Assembly (NCBI RefSeq): GCF_001942255.1
Contig: NZ_MKKC01000055.1
Span: 1-64,000, forward strand
Origin: Nocardiopsis sp. CNR-923
Lineage (GTDB): Bacteria > Actinomycetota > Actinomycetes > Streptosporangiales > Streptosporangiaceae
Length of the DNA: 64,000 nucleotides
Reading direction: 5' to 3'
The notes beneath the pieces are model-generated. The model was given only the letters and a program-made list of their open reading frames with translations. It ran no database searches and had not been told where the DNA came from. Positions 26,877 through 36,257 of the stretch are shown piece by piece (positions within the stretch are counted from its first letter, which is position 1; every line of letters starts with the position of its first letter). The position numbers and the translations under genes were made by a program.

Positions 26877-27944
26877 ATGACGACGACGGGCAGTGGGCGA
26901 GGGAGAGCACCCGAGGAGGCGGGTGGCGTGCCGCCACTCCTGTCCGAGACCTCCAGCGGCGGTGTCCCGCCCCAGACCGACGCCCAACGCGAGGCCCGGG
27001 AGCGCGCCTACAACCTCTACTGCGCGGCGATCGGCGCGTGTCTGTCCCGGGGCGAGACGGCGCGCGCCCGCGTCCTGCTCGACGAGGAGGCCCAGCTGCC
27101 GTTCCACACGCCCGACCGGATCGACCTGATCAACGCCGAACTCCCCGTGACCGTGGCCGAACTGCGCCGCGAACCCGTCCTGGCGCCCGAGGGCGCCACG
27201 CCCGAGGACCCGGGGCCGGACCTGGACTGGGACGAACTGGAGGCCCTGTTCGACCTGGCGTTGCGCTCCCGCCTCTCCGGCCGGTCCCGGGAGCGGCCCC
27301 GGGTGCTCCTCCTCGGCGGCCAGCCGGGCTCGGGCAAGTCGACGCTCCAGCGCCTGCTCCTGCCGGTGCTGCCCGAGGGCACGGTCGGCTACGACGGGGA
27401 CGACCTGCTGCGCCTGGCGCCGGACTACGAGTGGGCGATGAGCGCGGACGACCGCGTCGCGTCGGGGTCCCTGGGGCGGCGCGTCGGCGGCCTGCACCAA
27501 CTCGCGATGGAGCACGTTCGCCAGGGCCGGGTGGACGTCGTGTGCAGCCACCCGCTCGGGCGCGCGGACTGGGCCGCCGCCTGGGTGGAGGGGTTCCGGT
27601 CGGCCGGCTACCGCGTGGAGGTGGCGTTCGTGGCCACGCACAGCAGCAACAGCGCGTTCGGGATCGTCGACCGCCACGCGCGGGCCCGCCGCGACCAGGG
27701 GTTCGGCCGGTGGATCACCCCGCGGGACCACGACCGGTCCTACCTGGGGGTGCCGAACACGGTCGAGTTCCTGGAGACGCACCGGCTGGTGGACTCGTTG
27801 TTCGTGCTGTCCCGGCTCGGTGAGGTGCTGTACGCCAACCACCTCACCGGGGAGGGCGACTGGCGGAGCGAGCCGTTCGGCCGGATCGCCCTGGAGGCCG
27901 AACGAGGGCGACGTGAACTGTGGCGCGTCGAGGGAGCGAACTGA
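26877..27944 (+). CDS. Zeta-toxin-family kinase with N-terminal helical domain
   Basis: A 355-aa P-loop protein. The Walker A LLLGGQPGSGKSTLQRLL near residue 143, the acidic VGYDGDDLLRLAPDYE, the VVCSHPLGRADW segment and the VAFVATHSSNSAFGIVDRHA then RRDQGFGRWI region match zeta/PezT-type UDP-N-acetylglucosamine kinases, although the substrate could differ. No separate epsilon-like antitoxin gene is adjacent. Residues about 37-105 (REARERAYNLYCAAIGACLS and following) form a helical domain that could be a built-in regulator; this is inference. The ATG at 26877 follows a GAGGG at good spacing. Confidence 0.85.
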   Translation: MTTTGSGRGRAPEEAGGVPPLLSETSSGGVPPQTDAQREARERAYNLYCAAIGACLSRGETARARVLLDEEAQLPFHTPDRIDLINAELPVTVAELRREPVLAPEGATPEDPGPDLDWDELEALFDLALRSRLSGRSRERPRVLLLGGQPGSGKSTLQRLLLPVLPEGTVGYDGDDLLRLAPDYEWAMSADDRVASGSLGRRVGGLHQLAMEHVRQGRVDVVCSHPLGRADWAAAWVEGFRSAGYRVEVAFVATHSSNSAFGIVDRHARARRDQGFGRWITPRDHDRSYLGVPNTVEFLETHRLVDSLFVLSRLGEVLYANHLTGEGDWRSEPFGRIALEAERGRRELWRVEGAN

Positions 27945-27951
27945 CGCGAGG

Positions 27952-28058
27952 TCTCCGTGCGTCCACCCCGCGGATCGGATCTCCGTGCGTCTGCGGAGAA
28001 AAGGGAGAATTTCTCGGGATTCGAGTTCACCGCGAAGGGAATTTCTGGGTGAACTCGA
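27952..28058. repeat. Direct and inverted repeats downstream of the zeta-like gene
   Basis: Three repeats crowd within about 110 bp: a 12-bp direct repeat TCTCCGTGCGTC (27952-27963 and 27980-27991), a palindrome GAGAATTTCTC (28009-28019), and an 11-bp perfect inverted repeat TCGAGTTCACC (28021-28031) / GGTGAACTCGA (28048-28058). The inverted repeat may be a terminator or cruciform. No coding gene is supported in 27945-28210. Confidence 0.6.
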
Positions 28059-28210
28059 TGGAATGGCGAGTGCGGTCGGCCGGGGAAGGTTCTCTGAAGG
28101 GGTGCGGCCGTCGACGTCTTCCCAGGAGCGGGGCGGCCCGCGCCTCCCTCCCGGGCGGTGCGGGCCGCCCCGTGCGGCATTCTTCGGGGCGCGGGCGGGG
28201 CGCCGTCGGG

Positions 28211-28473
28211 TCAGACGCGGTGCAGCCAGAGGTAGACCGTCGCGCCGCCGTCGCACGTGTAGTCGTTGTACCTGGCGTGCGCGGACACCTGCTGTTTGCC
28301 CACCTCGTGGCAGCGCTCGTAGGTCCAGTACCAGGAGTAGTACTCCCAGCACGGCGGCTTGTTGCCGTTGCTCTCGCACTGCGGAGTCGGCTCGACGCCG
28401 CGGCGGGCGCGGCCGATCCGAGCGTGGCGGCGGCCGTCAGAGCGACGACGGCGAGTGCCCTGGTGAGTTTCAT
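28211..28473 (-). CDS. Small secreted cysteine-containing protein (frameshifted as sequenced)
   Basis: The ATG at 28473 begins a clear Sec signal peptide (KLTRALAVVALTAAATLGSA, then APAAA). After one missing base near 28398 the mature part reads GVEPTPQCESNGNKPPCWEY, with four Cys in total (QCE, PCW, RCH, TCD) that could form two disulfides, and a Trp/Tyr-rich core WYWTYERC. The corrected protein is about 87 aa with a mature peptide of about 60. This style of tiny secreted disulfide protein is common in actinomycetes and has no assigned function. Confidence 0.6.
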
Positions 28474-28569
28474 GTACCACCTCGATCGAGAGCCCGGGAC
28501 GCGCAGGACCGCTCGCCCAGGCAGTGGGACGAAGAGGGTCGCGCCGGGACGCGGCTGCCGACCCGGGTC

Positions 28570-28692
28570 GATCATAGAAACGCATCAGGTAAAGCAGGTG
28601 CAAAGCATAGGCAAACTCGTTTTTTGCGAACGCTTTTTGGTTTTTATTTTTCTTTGTGTGCTTTGTGGGGATCGGGGGTGAATTTCGATCCC
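28570..28692. other. AT-rich intergenic segment with T-tracts and a hairpin
   Basis: In otherwise about 72% GC surroundings this segment carries repeated T-runs (TTTTTTGCGAACGC, TTTTTGG, TTTTTATTTTTC). A 7-bp hairpin GGGATCG/CGATCCC (28668-28692) lies next to the R2lox stop and may terminate it. On the minus strand the A/T-rich part precedes the small secreted gene and should hold its promoter. No gene is supported here. Confidence 0.5.
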
Positions 28693-28708
28693 AGTCGGGC
28701 GGTGCGGG

Positions 28709-29701
28709 TCAGTCCCGGGGGGCGACCCGTGCCATGACCTCCCGGTCCTCCTCGCCGAACCGCTCCTCCAGCTGTTCCGGGGAGGCGTCGACGTCGATCT
28801 GGGCCACGGGGACCCCGCGCGCGGACTCGATCGCGCCCAGGCGGCGCAGCGCCCGGTCGCCCGCGTACCGGACCAGTTCGCCCCGCGGCAGCTCGTAGCG
28901 CTGTTCGGCCGGGTCATCGGAGGGAGTCTCCCCGCTCTCGACCGTGGTCGTCACGTGCGGCAGGAGTTCGTCCAGGCGCTCGCGCACCACCTCCCAGTTG
29001 GCGTCGTCGTCGGCGACGTGTCTGCGGCAGGTGAAGGTGCCCCACGCCATGTGGCGGCGCTCGTCGTCGCCGATCCGCCGCACGATCTCCCGCATGCCGG
29101 GGAAGACGTCCCGCACGGTGCACAGGTGGTTCCAGGCGTAGTAGCCGGTCAGGGCGAGTGACCCCTCGATGACGTGGTTGTACGTCACCGACGCCCGCAC
29201 CTGGTTGCGCGGGCTGGGGTCGTGCAGCAGCGCGTCCAGGGACCCGGGCAGCTCCTCGTAGAACAGCGTGCGGTACCCGGGGTTGGTGTCGACGTGCTTG
29301 TGCAGGTCGTCGAAGACGCCCAGCGCGTCCAGCCACAGCCGGAACGCCTGGACGTGCTTGGCCTCCTCGAAGGCGAACTGCGTCAGGTACATCTCGTCGC
29401 CGAGCCGGCCCTCCGCAGCCATCGCGCGGATGAACGGCTGGAGGTCCTCGGTGACCGCCTCCTCGCCCGCCACGAAGAGCGCGCACAGGCGCAGGATGCG
29501 CGTGCGCGCCGCGTCGTCGAGCCGCTTCCAGTCCTCGGCGTCCTGGCTCAGGTCGATGTCGGTCGGGTTCCAGAAACGGGCGTTGCCCTTGGTGAACAGT
29601 CGAAGCGGGAGGGAGTCCCAGTTCAGGCCTCCGCTGCGGAGCGAGTGGAAGCCGGACCGGCGCTCGCCTGTGGCCGCCGCCGTGGCTGGGGTGTCGGACA
29701 T
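28709..29701 (-). CDS. R2-like ligand-binding oxidase (R2lox), Mn/Fe protein
   Basis: A 330-aa ferritin-superfamily oxidase related to ribonucleotide reductase R2 but not part of a reductase; no nrdA is nearby. Metal ligands are all present: Glu80, Glu113, His116, Glu179, Glu214 and His217. Val83 and Tyr174, equivalent to the pair that forms the Tyr-Val ether cross-link in the Mycobacterium tuberculosis enzyme (V71/Y162), are conserved; every position shows the same +12 offset to the numbering I recall for that protein. The N-terminal signature [19 protein letters not shown] is typical. R2lox structures contain a bound fatty acid, but the reaction is unknown. The ATG at 29701 has GGAGG upstream. 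A 19-bp operator at 29790 matches those of the beta-oxidation genes at 61 kb. Confidence 0.93.
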   Translation of the reverse strand: MSDTPATAAATGERRSGFHSLRSGGLNWDSLPLRLFTKGNARFWNPTDIDLSQDAEDWKRLDDAARTRILRLCALFVAGEEAVTEDLQPFIRAMAAEGRLGDEMYLTQFAFEEAKHVQAFRLWLDALGVFDDLHKHVDTNPGYRTLFYEELPGSLDALLHDPSPRNQVRASVTYNHVIEGSLALTGYYAWNHLCTVRDVFPGMREIVRRIGDDERRHMAWGTFTCRRHVADDDANWEVVRERLDELLPHVTTTVESGETPSDDPAEQRYELPRGELVRYAGDRALRRLGAIESARGVPVAQIDVDASPEQLEERFGEEDREVMARVAPRD

Positions 29702-29789
29702 AAGGGTGACCTCCGTGGGGCGTACTGCCCTCATGATTGGACACGGCAACCTCCCGTGTAAAGAGAGAACGTGGTGTCCGTCACGAAAA

Positions 29790-29808
29790 AACAGAATATG
29801 GTTCGGTT
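29790..29808. promoter_or_regulatory. Operator-like inverted repeat upstream of R2lox (copy 1 of 3)
   Basis: AACAGAA-N5-TTCGGTT, a 19-bp dyad with one mismatch. On the minus strand it reads AACCGAACCATATTCTGTT and overlaps a -10-like CATATT. The same dyad occurs without mismatch at 61234-61252 and 61396-61414. It is typical in size for a TetR-family operator. Confidence 0.65.
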
Positions 29809-29927
29809 TGGCTGGTGGGGGTCCGCCCTCCGCCTGGAATCGGTCGTCCTCAGCGGCGATCACCCCCTTCCGAAACGGTACGGTCAGGGAGTACCGCCCA
29901 GACTGACCGCATCGATCGGGGGACGAC

Positions 29928-30164
29928 GTGTTCTGTGGTGATCCCGGCAGCGAGGGCTACTCGGCCTGCGCGACCCAGGGCCAGCTCTTCGCGCTGGCCT
30001 CCGCGGTGCCCGCGCTCCTCGGCATGGCCCTGCTCGTCGCCGCGTTCACGGCCCCCTCGGTCCGAGGCGACCGTCTGCTGCGCACCCGCACCCTGACCTA
30101 CTCCCTCATCGCCTGGGGGATCGCCGTGGGCACCTACGTCATGGGCGGACTGCCGTCGCTGTGA
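29928..30164 (+). CDS. Small two-helix membrane protein
   Basis: A 78-aa protein starting with GTG at 29928, preceded by GGGGGA. It has two predicted TM helices ([20 protein letters not shown] and [18 protein letters not shown]) joined by a basic loop (RGDRLLRTR), and two Cys near the N-terminus. The family is unknown. It is divergent from R2lox and shares its regulatory region. Confidence 0.6.
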   Translation: MFCGDPGSEGYSACATQGQLFALASAVPALLGMALLVAAFTAPSVRGDRLLRTRTLTYSLIAWGIAVGTYVMGGLPSL

Positions 30165-30191
30165 CCGGGCGGCCCGGCCGCTCCGGACGGG

Positions 30192-31837
30192 TCAGGCCTC
30201 GTCTCCCGGAATCAGGTCCCCCGCGTCCGTGATCCGGTACGCGTAGCCCTGCTCGGCGAGGAACCGCTGCCGGTGCGCGGCGTAGTCCTGGTCCAGCGTG
30301 TCCCGGGCCACCACGGCGTAGAACCGGGCCGCCCGACCGTCCGACTTGGGCCGCAGCACCCGGCCGAGCCGCTGCGCCTCCTCCTGGCGGGAGCCGAACG
30401 AACCCGACACCTGGACGGCCACCCCCGCCTCCGGCAGGTCGATCGAGAAGTTCGCGACCTTGGACACCACCAGCGTCCGCAGTTCGCCCGCGCGGAAGGC
30501 GTCGAACAGTCGCTCCCGCTCCTTGTTGCGCGTCTCACCCTTGATCACGGGGGCGTCCAACGACTCGCCGAGCTCGTCCAGCTGGTCGATGTAGGACCCG
30601 ATCACCAGGACCTGCTCCTCCGAGTGGCGCCGCACGATCTCCCGCACCACCGTCGTCTTGGCGTCCGACGAGGCGCAGAAACGGTAGCGGTCCTCCGGCT
30701 CGGCGGTCGCGTACGCCAGGCGTTCGGACTCCGACAGGTCCACCCGCACCTCGACGCAGTCCGCCGGGGCGATCCACCCCTGGTGCTCCATGTCCTTCCA
30801 CGGCGCGTCGTAGCGCTTGGGGCCGATGAGGGAGAACACGTCGCCCTCGCGGCCGTCCTCACGCACCAGGGTCGCGGTCAGGCCGAGACGGCGGCGCGCC
30901 TGGAGGTCGGCCGTCATCCGGAAGATCGGCGCGGGGAGCAGGTGCACCTCGTCGTAGAGACCAGGCCCCAGTCGCGCGCGTCGAACAGCTCCAGGTGCGT
31001 GTACACGCCCTTCCGGCGCGCCGCCATCACCTGGTAGGTCGCGATCGTGACCGGGCGGATCTCCTTGCGCGCCCCCGAGTACTCGCCGATCTCGTCCTCG
31101 GTCAGCGACGTGCGCCGCAGCAGCTCCGAACGCCACTGGTGCACCGACACCGTGTTCGTGACGAGGATCAGGGTGGTCGCGCCGGTCAGCGCCATCGCCG
31201 CGGCCCCGACCACGGTCTTGCCCGCGCCGCACGGGAGCACCACGACCCCCGAGCCGCCCGCGTGGAAGCTCTCCGCGGCCTCCTTCTGGTAGCCGCGCAG
31301 CTCCCAGCCGTCCTGGTCGAGTTCGATCGGGTGCGCCTCTCCGTCGACGTACCCGGCCAGGTCCTCGGCCGGCCAGCCGATCTTGAGCAGCGCCTGCTTG
31401 AGGTTGCCGCGCTCGCTCGGGTGCACCGCGACGGAGTCCTCACCCAGGCGGTCGCCGAGCATGCCCTTGAGCTTGCTGGAGCGCACGACCTCCTCCAGCA
31501 CCGCCCGGTCGGAGGACTCCAGCACCAGGCCGTGCGCGGGGTCGCCGACGAGCCGCAGCCGCCCGTAGCGGTCCATCGTCTCGGCGATGTCCACCAGCAG
31601 CGAGTGCGGGACGGGGAACCGGGAGAACCGGATCAGCGCGTCCACGACCTGTTCGGCGTCGTGACCGGCCGCCCGCGCGTTCCACAGCGCCAGCGGGGTG
31701 ATCCGGTAGGTGTGGACGTGCTCGGGGGCGCGTTCGAGTTCGGCGAAGGGGGCGATGGAGCGGCGGCACTCCTCGGCGGACTCGTGGTCGACCTCCAGGA
31801 GGAGGGTCTTGTCGGACTGGACGATCAGGCAGGACAC
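30192..31837 (-). CDS. XPB/Rad25-type DNA repair helicase (frameshifted as sequenced)
   Basis: A superfamily 2 helicase of about 549 aa. The N-terminal damage-recognition region (PLALWNARAAGHDAEQVVDA and following) precedes motif I VLPCGAGKTVVGAAAM, motif II in the form DEVHLLPAPIF, motif III LTATLVREDG and motif VI EAQRLGRVLRPKSDGR. Actinobacterial homologues act in nucleotide excision repair or transcription-coupled processes. A missing base near 30960, just before the DEVH box, breaks the frame. The GTG start at 31837 has AGAAGG upstream. It is encoded on the same strand as the helicase-associated protein at 33649, a conserved pairing. Confidence 0.9.
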
Positions 31838-31963
31838 ACGGACCTTCTCACGAGGGTGGTGGAGGGCGGCGGGCGCCATGTGTAACGCGTCCCGCCCCCC
31901 GTTCATGCCCGGTCCGAGCGGCCGGATGGCGGCCGGGGCGGGAATTGCGCCGGTCGTGGGTGG

Positions 31964-32358
31964 TCAGGCCTCCGAGGTGACGGCGAACACGAGGGCGACC
32001 AGGTACAACAGGGCGACCAGGAGGACGATGCCGAGGTTGATCCAGTTGGAGACCCAGGCGTAGCGCGTGTACCTCGCCTGTTTCTCCATGTCGTACTTCT
32101 CCCCGAGGGCCAGGGCCGCGAAGATGACCCCGATGACGGAGAACGCGCCGCAGCAGGTGACCATCAGGATGATCGCCATGACCAGGGCGCCGATGATGCC
32201 GCCCTCACTGGGACGTCGCTCGTGGGGATGCCCGGGGTAGCCGCCCGGGGCCGCGAAGCCCGGTGTGCCGTAGCCGCCGGGCGGGTGACCGTAGCCACCG
32301 GCCCCGGCGCGTAGGGGGCGCCTCCGGGTGGCTGGCCGTACTGCCAGTCGTCCTTCAT
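31964..32358 (-). CDS. Small membrane protein A of a three-gene set (frameshifted as sequenced)
   Basis: The ATG at 32358 begins KDDWQYGQPPGGAPYAPG; after one missing base near 32310 the Pro/Gly/Tyr-rich, probably disordered N-terminus continues (GYGHPPGGYGTPGFAAPGG), followed by two TM helices (GGIIGALVMAIILMVTCCGA; LGIVLLVALLYLVALVFAV) joined by an EKYDMEKQARYTRYAWVSNW loop. The layout resembles CD225/dispanin-like proteins. It is the first of three consecutive similar genes on this strand. Confidence 0.6.
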
Positions 32359-32424
32359 CGTGGAGTTCTCCGTGGTCGTGGGGGTTGGGGGCGCGCACGG
32401 GAGGCGCGCGTGGCTACAGGAGGG

Positions 32425-32874
32425 TCAGTCGGGGAGGCCGAGCACGATCATCACCAGCAGCGCGAAGGCGGCGGCGAGGACGGCCGACACCGCGATGTAG
32501 GCGAAGTTGCACGCCCAGGTGTACCGGAGGAATCGCTCCACCTCGGCGGTGTCGGGGACCTTCACCAGGGTGGCGACGCCCAGGCTGATTCCGGGGACGT
32601 TCGCCAGCAGGATGAAGTAGAACTGCCCGAGGGCGATCCCCGTGACGGGAACGGCCAGGGTGAGGAGCGCGACCACCAGCGCCGCGACCGCTCCGCCGGT
32701 CCGCGGGGGCGGGCCGACGGGGCGGGGAACGCCCGCGGGCACGAGGGCCGGTGCGCCGGACGGGCCGCCAGGAGCGCGCGCACCGTGCGCGGGAGCTCCC
32801 GTGGGCACGGTGGGACGGAGAGCGGAGCCGCGCTCCCTCTCCCAGAAGTCCCTGGGGCCCCCACGGCCGTTCAC
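32425..32874 (-). CDS. Small membrane protein B of a three-gene set
   Basis: 149 aa. A Pro/Gly/Ala-rich soluble N-terminus (residues 1-60), then TM1 (AVAALVVALLTLAVPVTGIA), a short hydrophobic re-entrant or TM segment, and TM2 (AYIAVSAVLAAAFALLVMIV). The loop RFLRYTWACNFAYI is equivalent in position to ARYTRYAWVSNWIN in protein A, which suggests common origin. The ATG at 32874 is the only good start. Function unknown. Confidence 0.6.
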   Translation of the reverse strand: MNGRGGPRDFWERERGSALRPTVPTGAPAHGARAPGGPSGAPALVPAGVPRPVGPPPRTGGAVAALVVALLTLAVPVTGIALGQFYFILLANVPGISLGVATLVKVPDTAEVERFLRYTWACNFAYIAVSAVLAAAFALLVMIVLGLPD

Positions 32875-32967
32875 CGCTCGTCGCCCTCCCCGGTCGTCGT
32901 GTCCCGTCGCACAGTCGTCCCTCCCGCTCGGATGCGGCGTGTGGAGCCCTGGTTCGCCTCGCCGACG

Positions 32968-33384
32968 TCAGAAGTTGGCGATCGGGACGATGCCCTGGAT
33001 CCAGGATCCGGCCCGCGTCAGCATCACGAAGGTCAACACCGTCATCACGAACAACATCACCCCCGCTGCCCCGAGGCAGTACCACGAGTACCGCGTCAGC
33101 GTCTCCGCCTGTTCCGCGCGTCCGCGATCGCGTGCGTGCGCCGCCCGCACGGCGAACACGATCCCGGCGACCCCGAACAGCCAGTTGGCGCAGCACACGA
33201 ACGTGATCGCGTGCAGGATCATCGCCATCGTGGAGCTACTGGCCCCGCCCGAGCCGGCGGGGCGGCGGTCGTCCCGGTCCGCGTCGCGGTCGTCGGGCCG
33301 CCGCGCCGCCTCGCGGCCACGCCCGCGGTCACGTCCGTGGTCACGGGGGGACGACGCTCCGGGGGGCAGCGATGCGTTGCTCAT
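32968..33384 (-). CDS. Small membrane protein C of a three-gene set
   Basis: 138 aa. The N-terminus (about residues 10-50) is rich in Arg and Asp (HGRDRGRGREAARRPDDRDA), unlike the Pro/Gly-rich tails of A and B. Then come TM1 (AMILHAITFVCCANWLFGVA) and TM2 (GAAGVMLFVMTVLTFVML) with the loop TLTRYSWYCLGAAG at the same position as in A and B. It ends 107 bp before gene B. Function unknown. Confidence 0.6.
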   Translation of the reverse strand: MSNASLPPGASSPRDHGRDRGRGREAARRPDDRDADRDDRRPAGSGGASSSTMAMILHAITFVCCANWLFGVAGIVFAVRAAHARDRGRAEQAETLTRYSWYCLGAAGVMLFVMTVLTFVMLTRAGSWIQGIVPIANF

Positions 33385-33648
33385 GGGGAGTCCCTCGCCG
33401 TCGGTGGGTGGACCAACGGGACCACCCTAGCCCGCACCCCGCGCACGGGTGCCGCACCTGTGGCGGGTGGGCCCGCATGCGTGGTCCGCGCGGTCGTCCG
33501 GGAGGTCCGGGCGTGCGGATCCCGGTCCGGTCGTCCGAGGGGCCCGAGGGCGGGGCCCGCCGGGGCCGTCCAGCGGGAAGGGGGCCAAATGCCCTCCGTC
33601 GCGGGTGGGGAGGACACCCCCTCGGGTGACCGTTCCGAGGATCCGGCC

Positions 33649-36103
33649 CTAGTCCTCGGTCCTCTCCAGTTCGGCGACGGCGGTGACGCGGTGCACGGCG
33701 AACCGGTGCACCGCGGCGCGGGTCGTGTCGTAGGCGGTCAGGAAGCCCCCGTCGACGCTCGACGGTTCGACGATCCGGCTCACCTGCCGCCCGTCCGTGT
33801 CCGTGTACCCGATCCACACCCGCCGCCCCTCCTCGGCCGCGTGCGCCAGCGCCTCCATCGCCGCTTTGGCGCGCGAACCCGGCGGCCCGTCCTCCGGCAG
33901 CGGGACGGGCCGCCGCGCCGCCGTGGCCGCCTCGTCCCCCGCTCGCACGGCCCGGACCGCGGCCCGCGCGAGATCGGCGGGCGACCCCGCCTCGGTCGGG
34001 GGCGGCACGTCCACCGGTTCGGCCCGCCGGACCTCCGGCCGGCTCAACCGCATGCTGCCGTCGCCTCTCTCGGCCACCGGGTGGTACCCCAGCTGCCGCA
34101 ACCGTTCCACCAGCGTCGGCCGGTTCACTCGGCTCGCCACCACCGTGGGAGCCAGGCGGGTCAGGCCGAGTTCGTCCACCCGGCGGTCGGCGACCAGTTC
34201 CTCCAGCACCGCCGGTTCGTCGCACCGCAGGTAGCTGGCGGCCGATCCCGCGCGCAGCCGTCCGTGGCGGCGGCCCACGTCCGACACCAGGTACCGCAAC
34301 GCCTGGGGCATGGGAGTGCGCGAGTGCCTTTCGAGCAGCGCGGTGATGTCGGCGACCCCACGGCCCGCGTCCAGCGCCCGCCGCACGGAGCCCTCCGTGA
34401 ACCGGTACACCGTGGCTCCGCCGGTCGACTCCACGTCGGCCACCAGCGCGAGTTCGCGCGCCAGCTCCGTCACCAGCGGCCCCGGCGCGATCGCCGTCAT
34501 GTCCCCCTGGAGCAGGACGTGGTCCAGAGGGCGCGGCAGTTCGGCGGCCAGCAGGCGCGCGGCCGCGTCCTCGTCGCCGTCCAGCAGCGGTCGTGTGTAC
34601 TCCGCCAGGGCCCCGCGGCCGGTCAGCCCGAGCGCCGCGGCCTCCTCCGCAGCCGCCCGCACGAGCTCGGTGTACACGGGGGACTGGCGGCGGGGGCGGC
34701 GCCACGCCAGGCGCGCTGCCAGGGAGTCCGGTAGCGGGGCGAAGCCCGGGGCCGCTCCGCCCAGCTCGCCGAGCACGTCCCGGCGTGCCTGCGGAGCGGC
34801 CGGGCGGACCAGATCGGGGCCGAGCACGTTGCGCACCCGGCCGCCGGAGTCCGGAGCCCCGCTGAGCGCGGCCACACGGTCCGAGTCCAGCCAGGCCGAC
34901 GCCAGCCGCAGCCACCGGTGCTCGGGAGGGCTCTCGCGCCACAGGTCGTACTCCCGGGTGGGCAGCCACTCGCCCGCGACCCGGTCGTCGGTCCCGATCA
35001 GACCGGCCGCGTGGGCGGTCTCCACGAGCAGGGCGGCGGCGGCCTCGTCGGTGTCCATCGTCTGGGCGGCGCGGCGCAGTTCCCGGACCCCCATCCCGCC
35101 GTTGCGCAGGACCGCGGCCGGGTCCCGCGACCACCGCTCCAGCAGCTCCTCGATCGCGCGCAGCACCGTGAACGCCTGACCGGCGGCGGCCCGGGTGACG
35201 GCGTCCCCGGGGTTCTCCGTGCCCTGGAACGGCGGCGGGTCGGTGGTGACCTCGCGGAACAGCGGCCCCGAACGCAGCGCCAGCCCGACCTCGCGCGGCA
35301 GCGTCAGCGTGTCCTCCCCGGTGGGGATGAGGAGGCGCGCGCGACGAGGCTCTCGACCGGGGACGCGGCCGTGGCCAGGCTGACCTCGCGCCGGGCGTCC
35401 GACACCGTGCCGTTGGGCGGTCCCCAGGTCATGCTGTCGAGGAGCCTGCGCGACTGGTCGCCCACCTGGGCGACCAGCCCGGTCACCCGTGCCGGGTCGG
35501 CCAGGAGCGTGGCGAGGGTCTCGACCGGTGTGGCGGCCGTGCTGTCGGGCGCGAGGTCGTCGGCGAGGCGCTTGACCGTCGCGTGCGGGAGCGCGGAGAG
35601 GAGGGCGCGTGCCGGCGGGCCGAGGCGGGCGGGGTGGGGGAGCAGGTCGCGCAGGACCTGGACCGGGCGCAACCGTCCCTGGTCGGGCCAGACCAGGGCC
35701 AGGCGGTGCAGGGAGTCGAGGGCCCGGACCAGGGGATCGTCAGCCGGGTCGGGCGCGGGCGTCAGGCCGAGCGCGGCGGCAGGTCCGCGGGCGGGACGCC
35801 CACGGGTTCGCGGAGCCGGTCGTCGCCGAGCGCCACGACCGACTCCAGGACCTGGAGCGCGAAGCGGTCGAGCCGTTCCAGCACGCGCAGGACGGCGTTG
35901 CGGCTGGTCGCGCGGGCGGCCAGCGCGCCGATGTCGACGGGGACCGGTTGGGCCAGGTCGGGGCGCGCGGCCAGCAGGGCGGTGAGGTCGTCGTCCGAGC
36001 GGCCGCGTAGCCAGGACGTGAACGTCGGGGGCCGACCCGGGGAGGCCACCCGGTGGCTCTCCGTCCCCGGTCGGCGCGGGTCGGGCTGTGCGTTCTCGCT
36101 CAT
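33649..36103 (-). CDS. Helicase-associated (XPB partner) protein (two frameshifts as sequenced)
   Basis: About 818 aa after correction, matching the size of the actinobacterial helicase-C-associated proteins encoded next to XPB helicases (Rv0862c type). It starts MSENAQPDP at 36103; the region TFTSWLRGRSDDDLTALLAA begins the conserved part. Repeated winged-helix-like segments follow, and a WYL-like C-terminal segment (EEGRRVWIGYTDTDGRQVSR then VDGGFLTAYDTTRAAVHRF) closes the protein. Missing bases near 35782 and 35337 break the frame. It probably acts with the XPB helicase in DNA repair; its own activity is not established. Confidence 0.82.
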
Positions 36104-36257
36104 CGTGTCCACGCTAAGCGATGTCGGCCTCAAGCATCGCGCGTGTGCCTCCCCGCACCGTTCGTCACGGGTCGCAAGGCCGAATTCGGACACACTCGGA
36201 TGGCCGAAACTAAGAAACAGGGTTAAAAGCCAGGTCATTGTGGGCCAATATGGGGTC

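Noticed and set aside
30192..36103. XPB helicase, three membrane proteins and the helicase-associated gene as a defence island
   Set aside because: The helicase pair is a normal actinobacterial housekeeping set and the membrane proteins show no nuclease or sensor domain.
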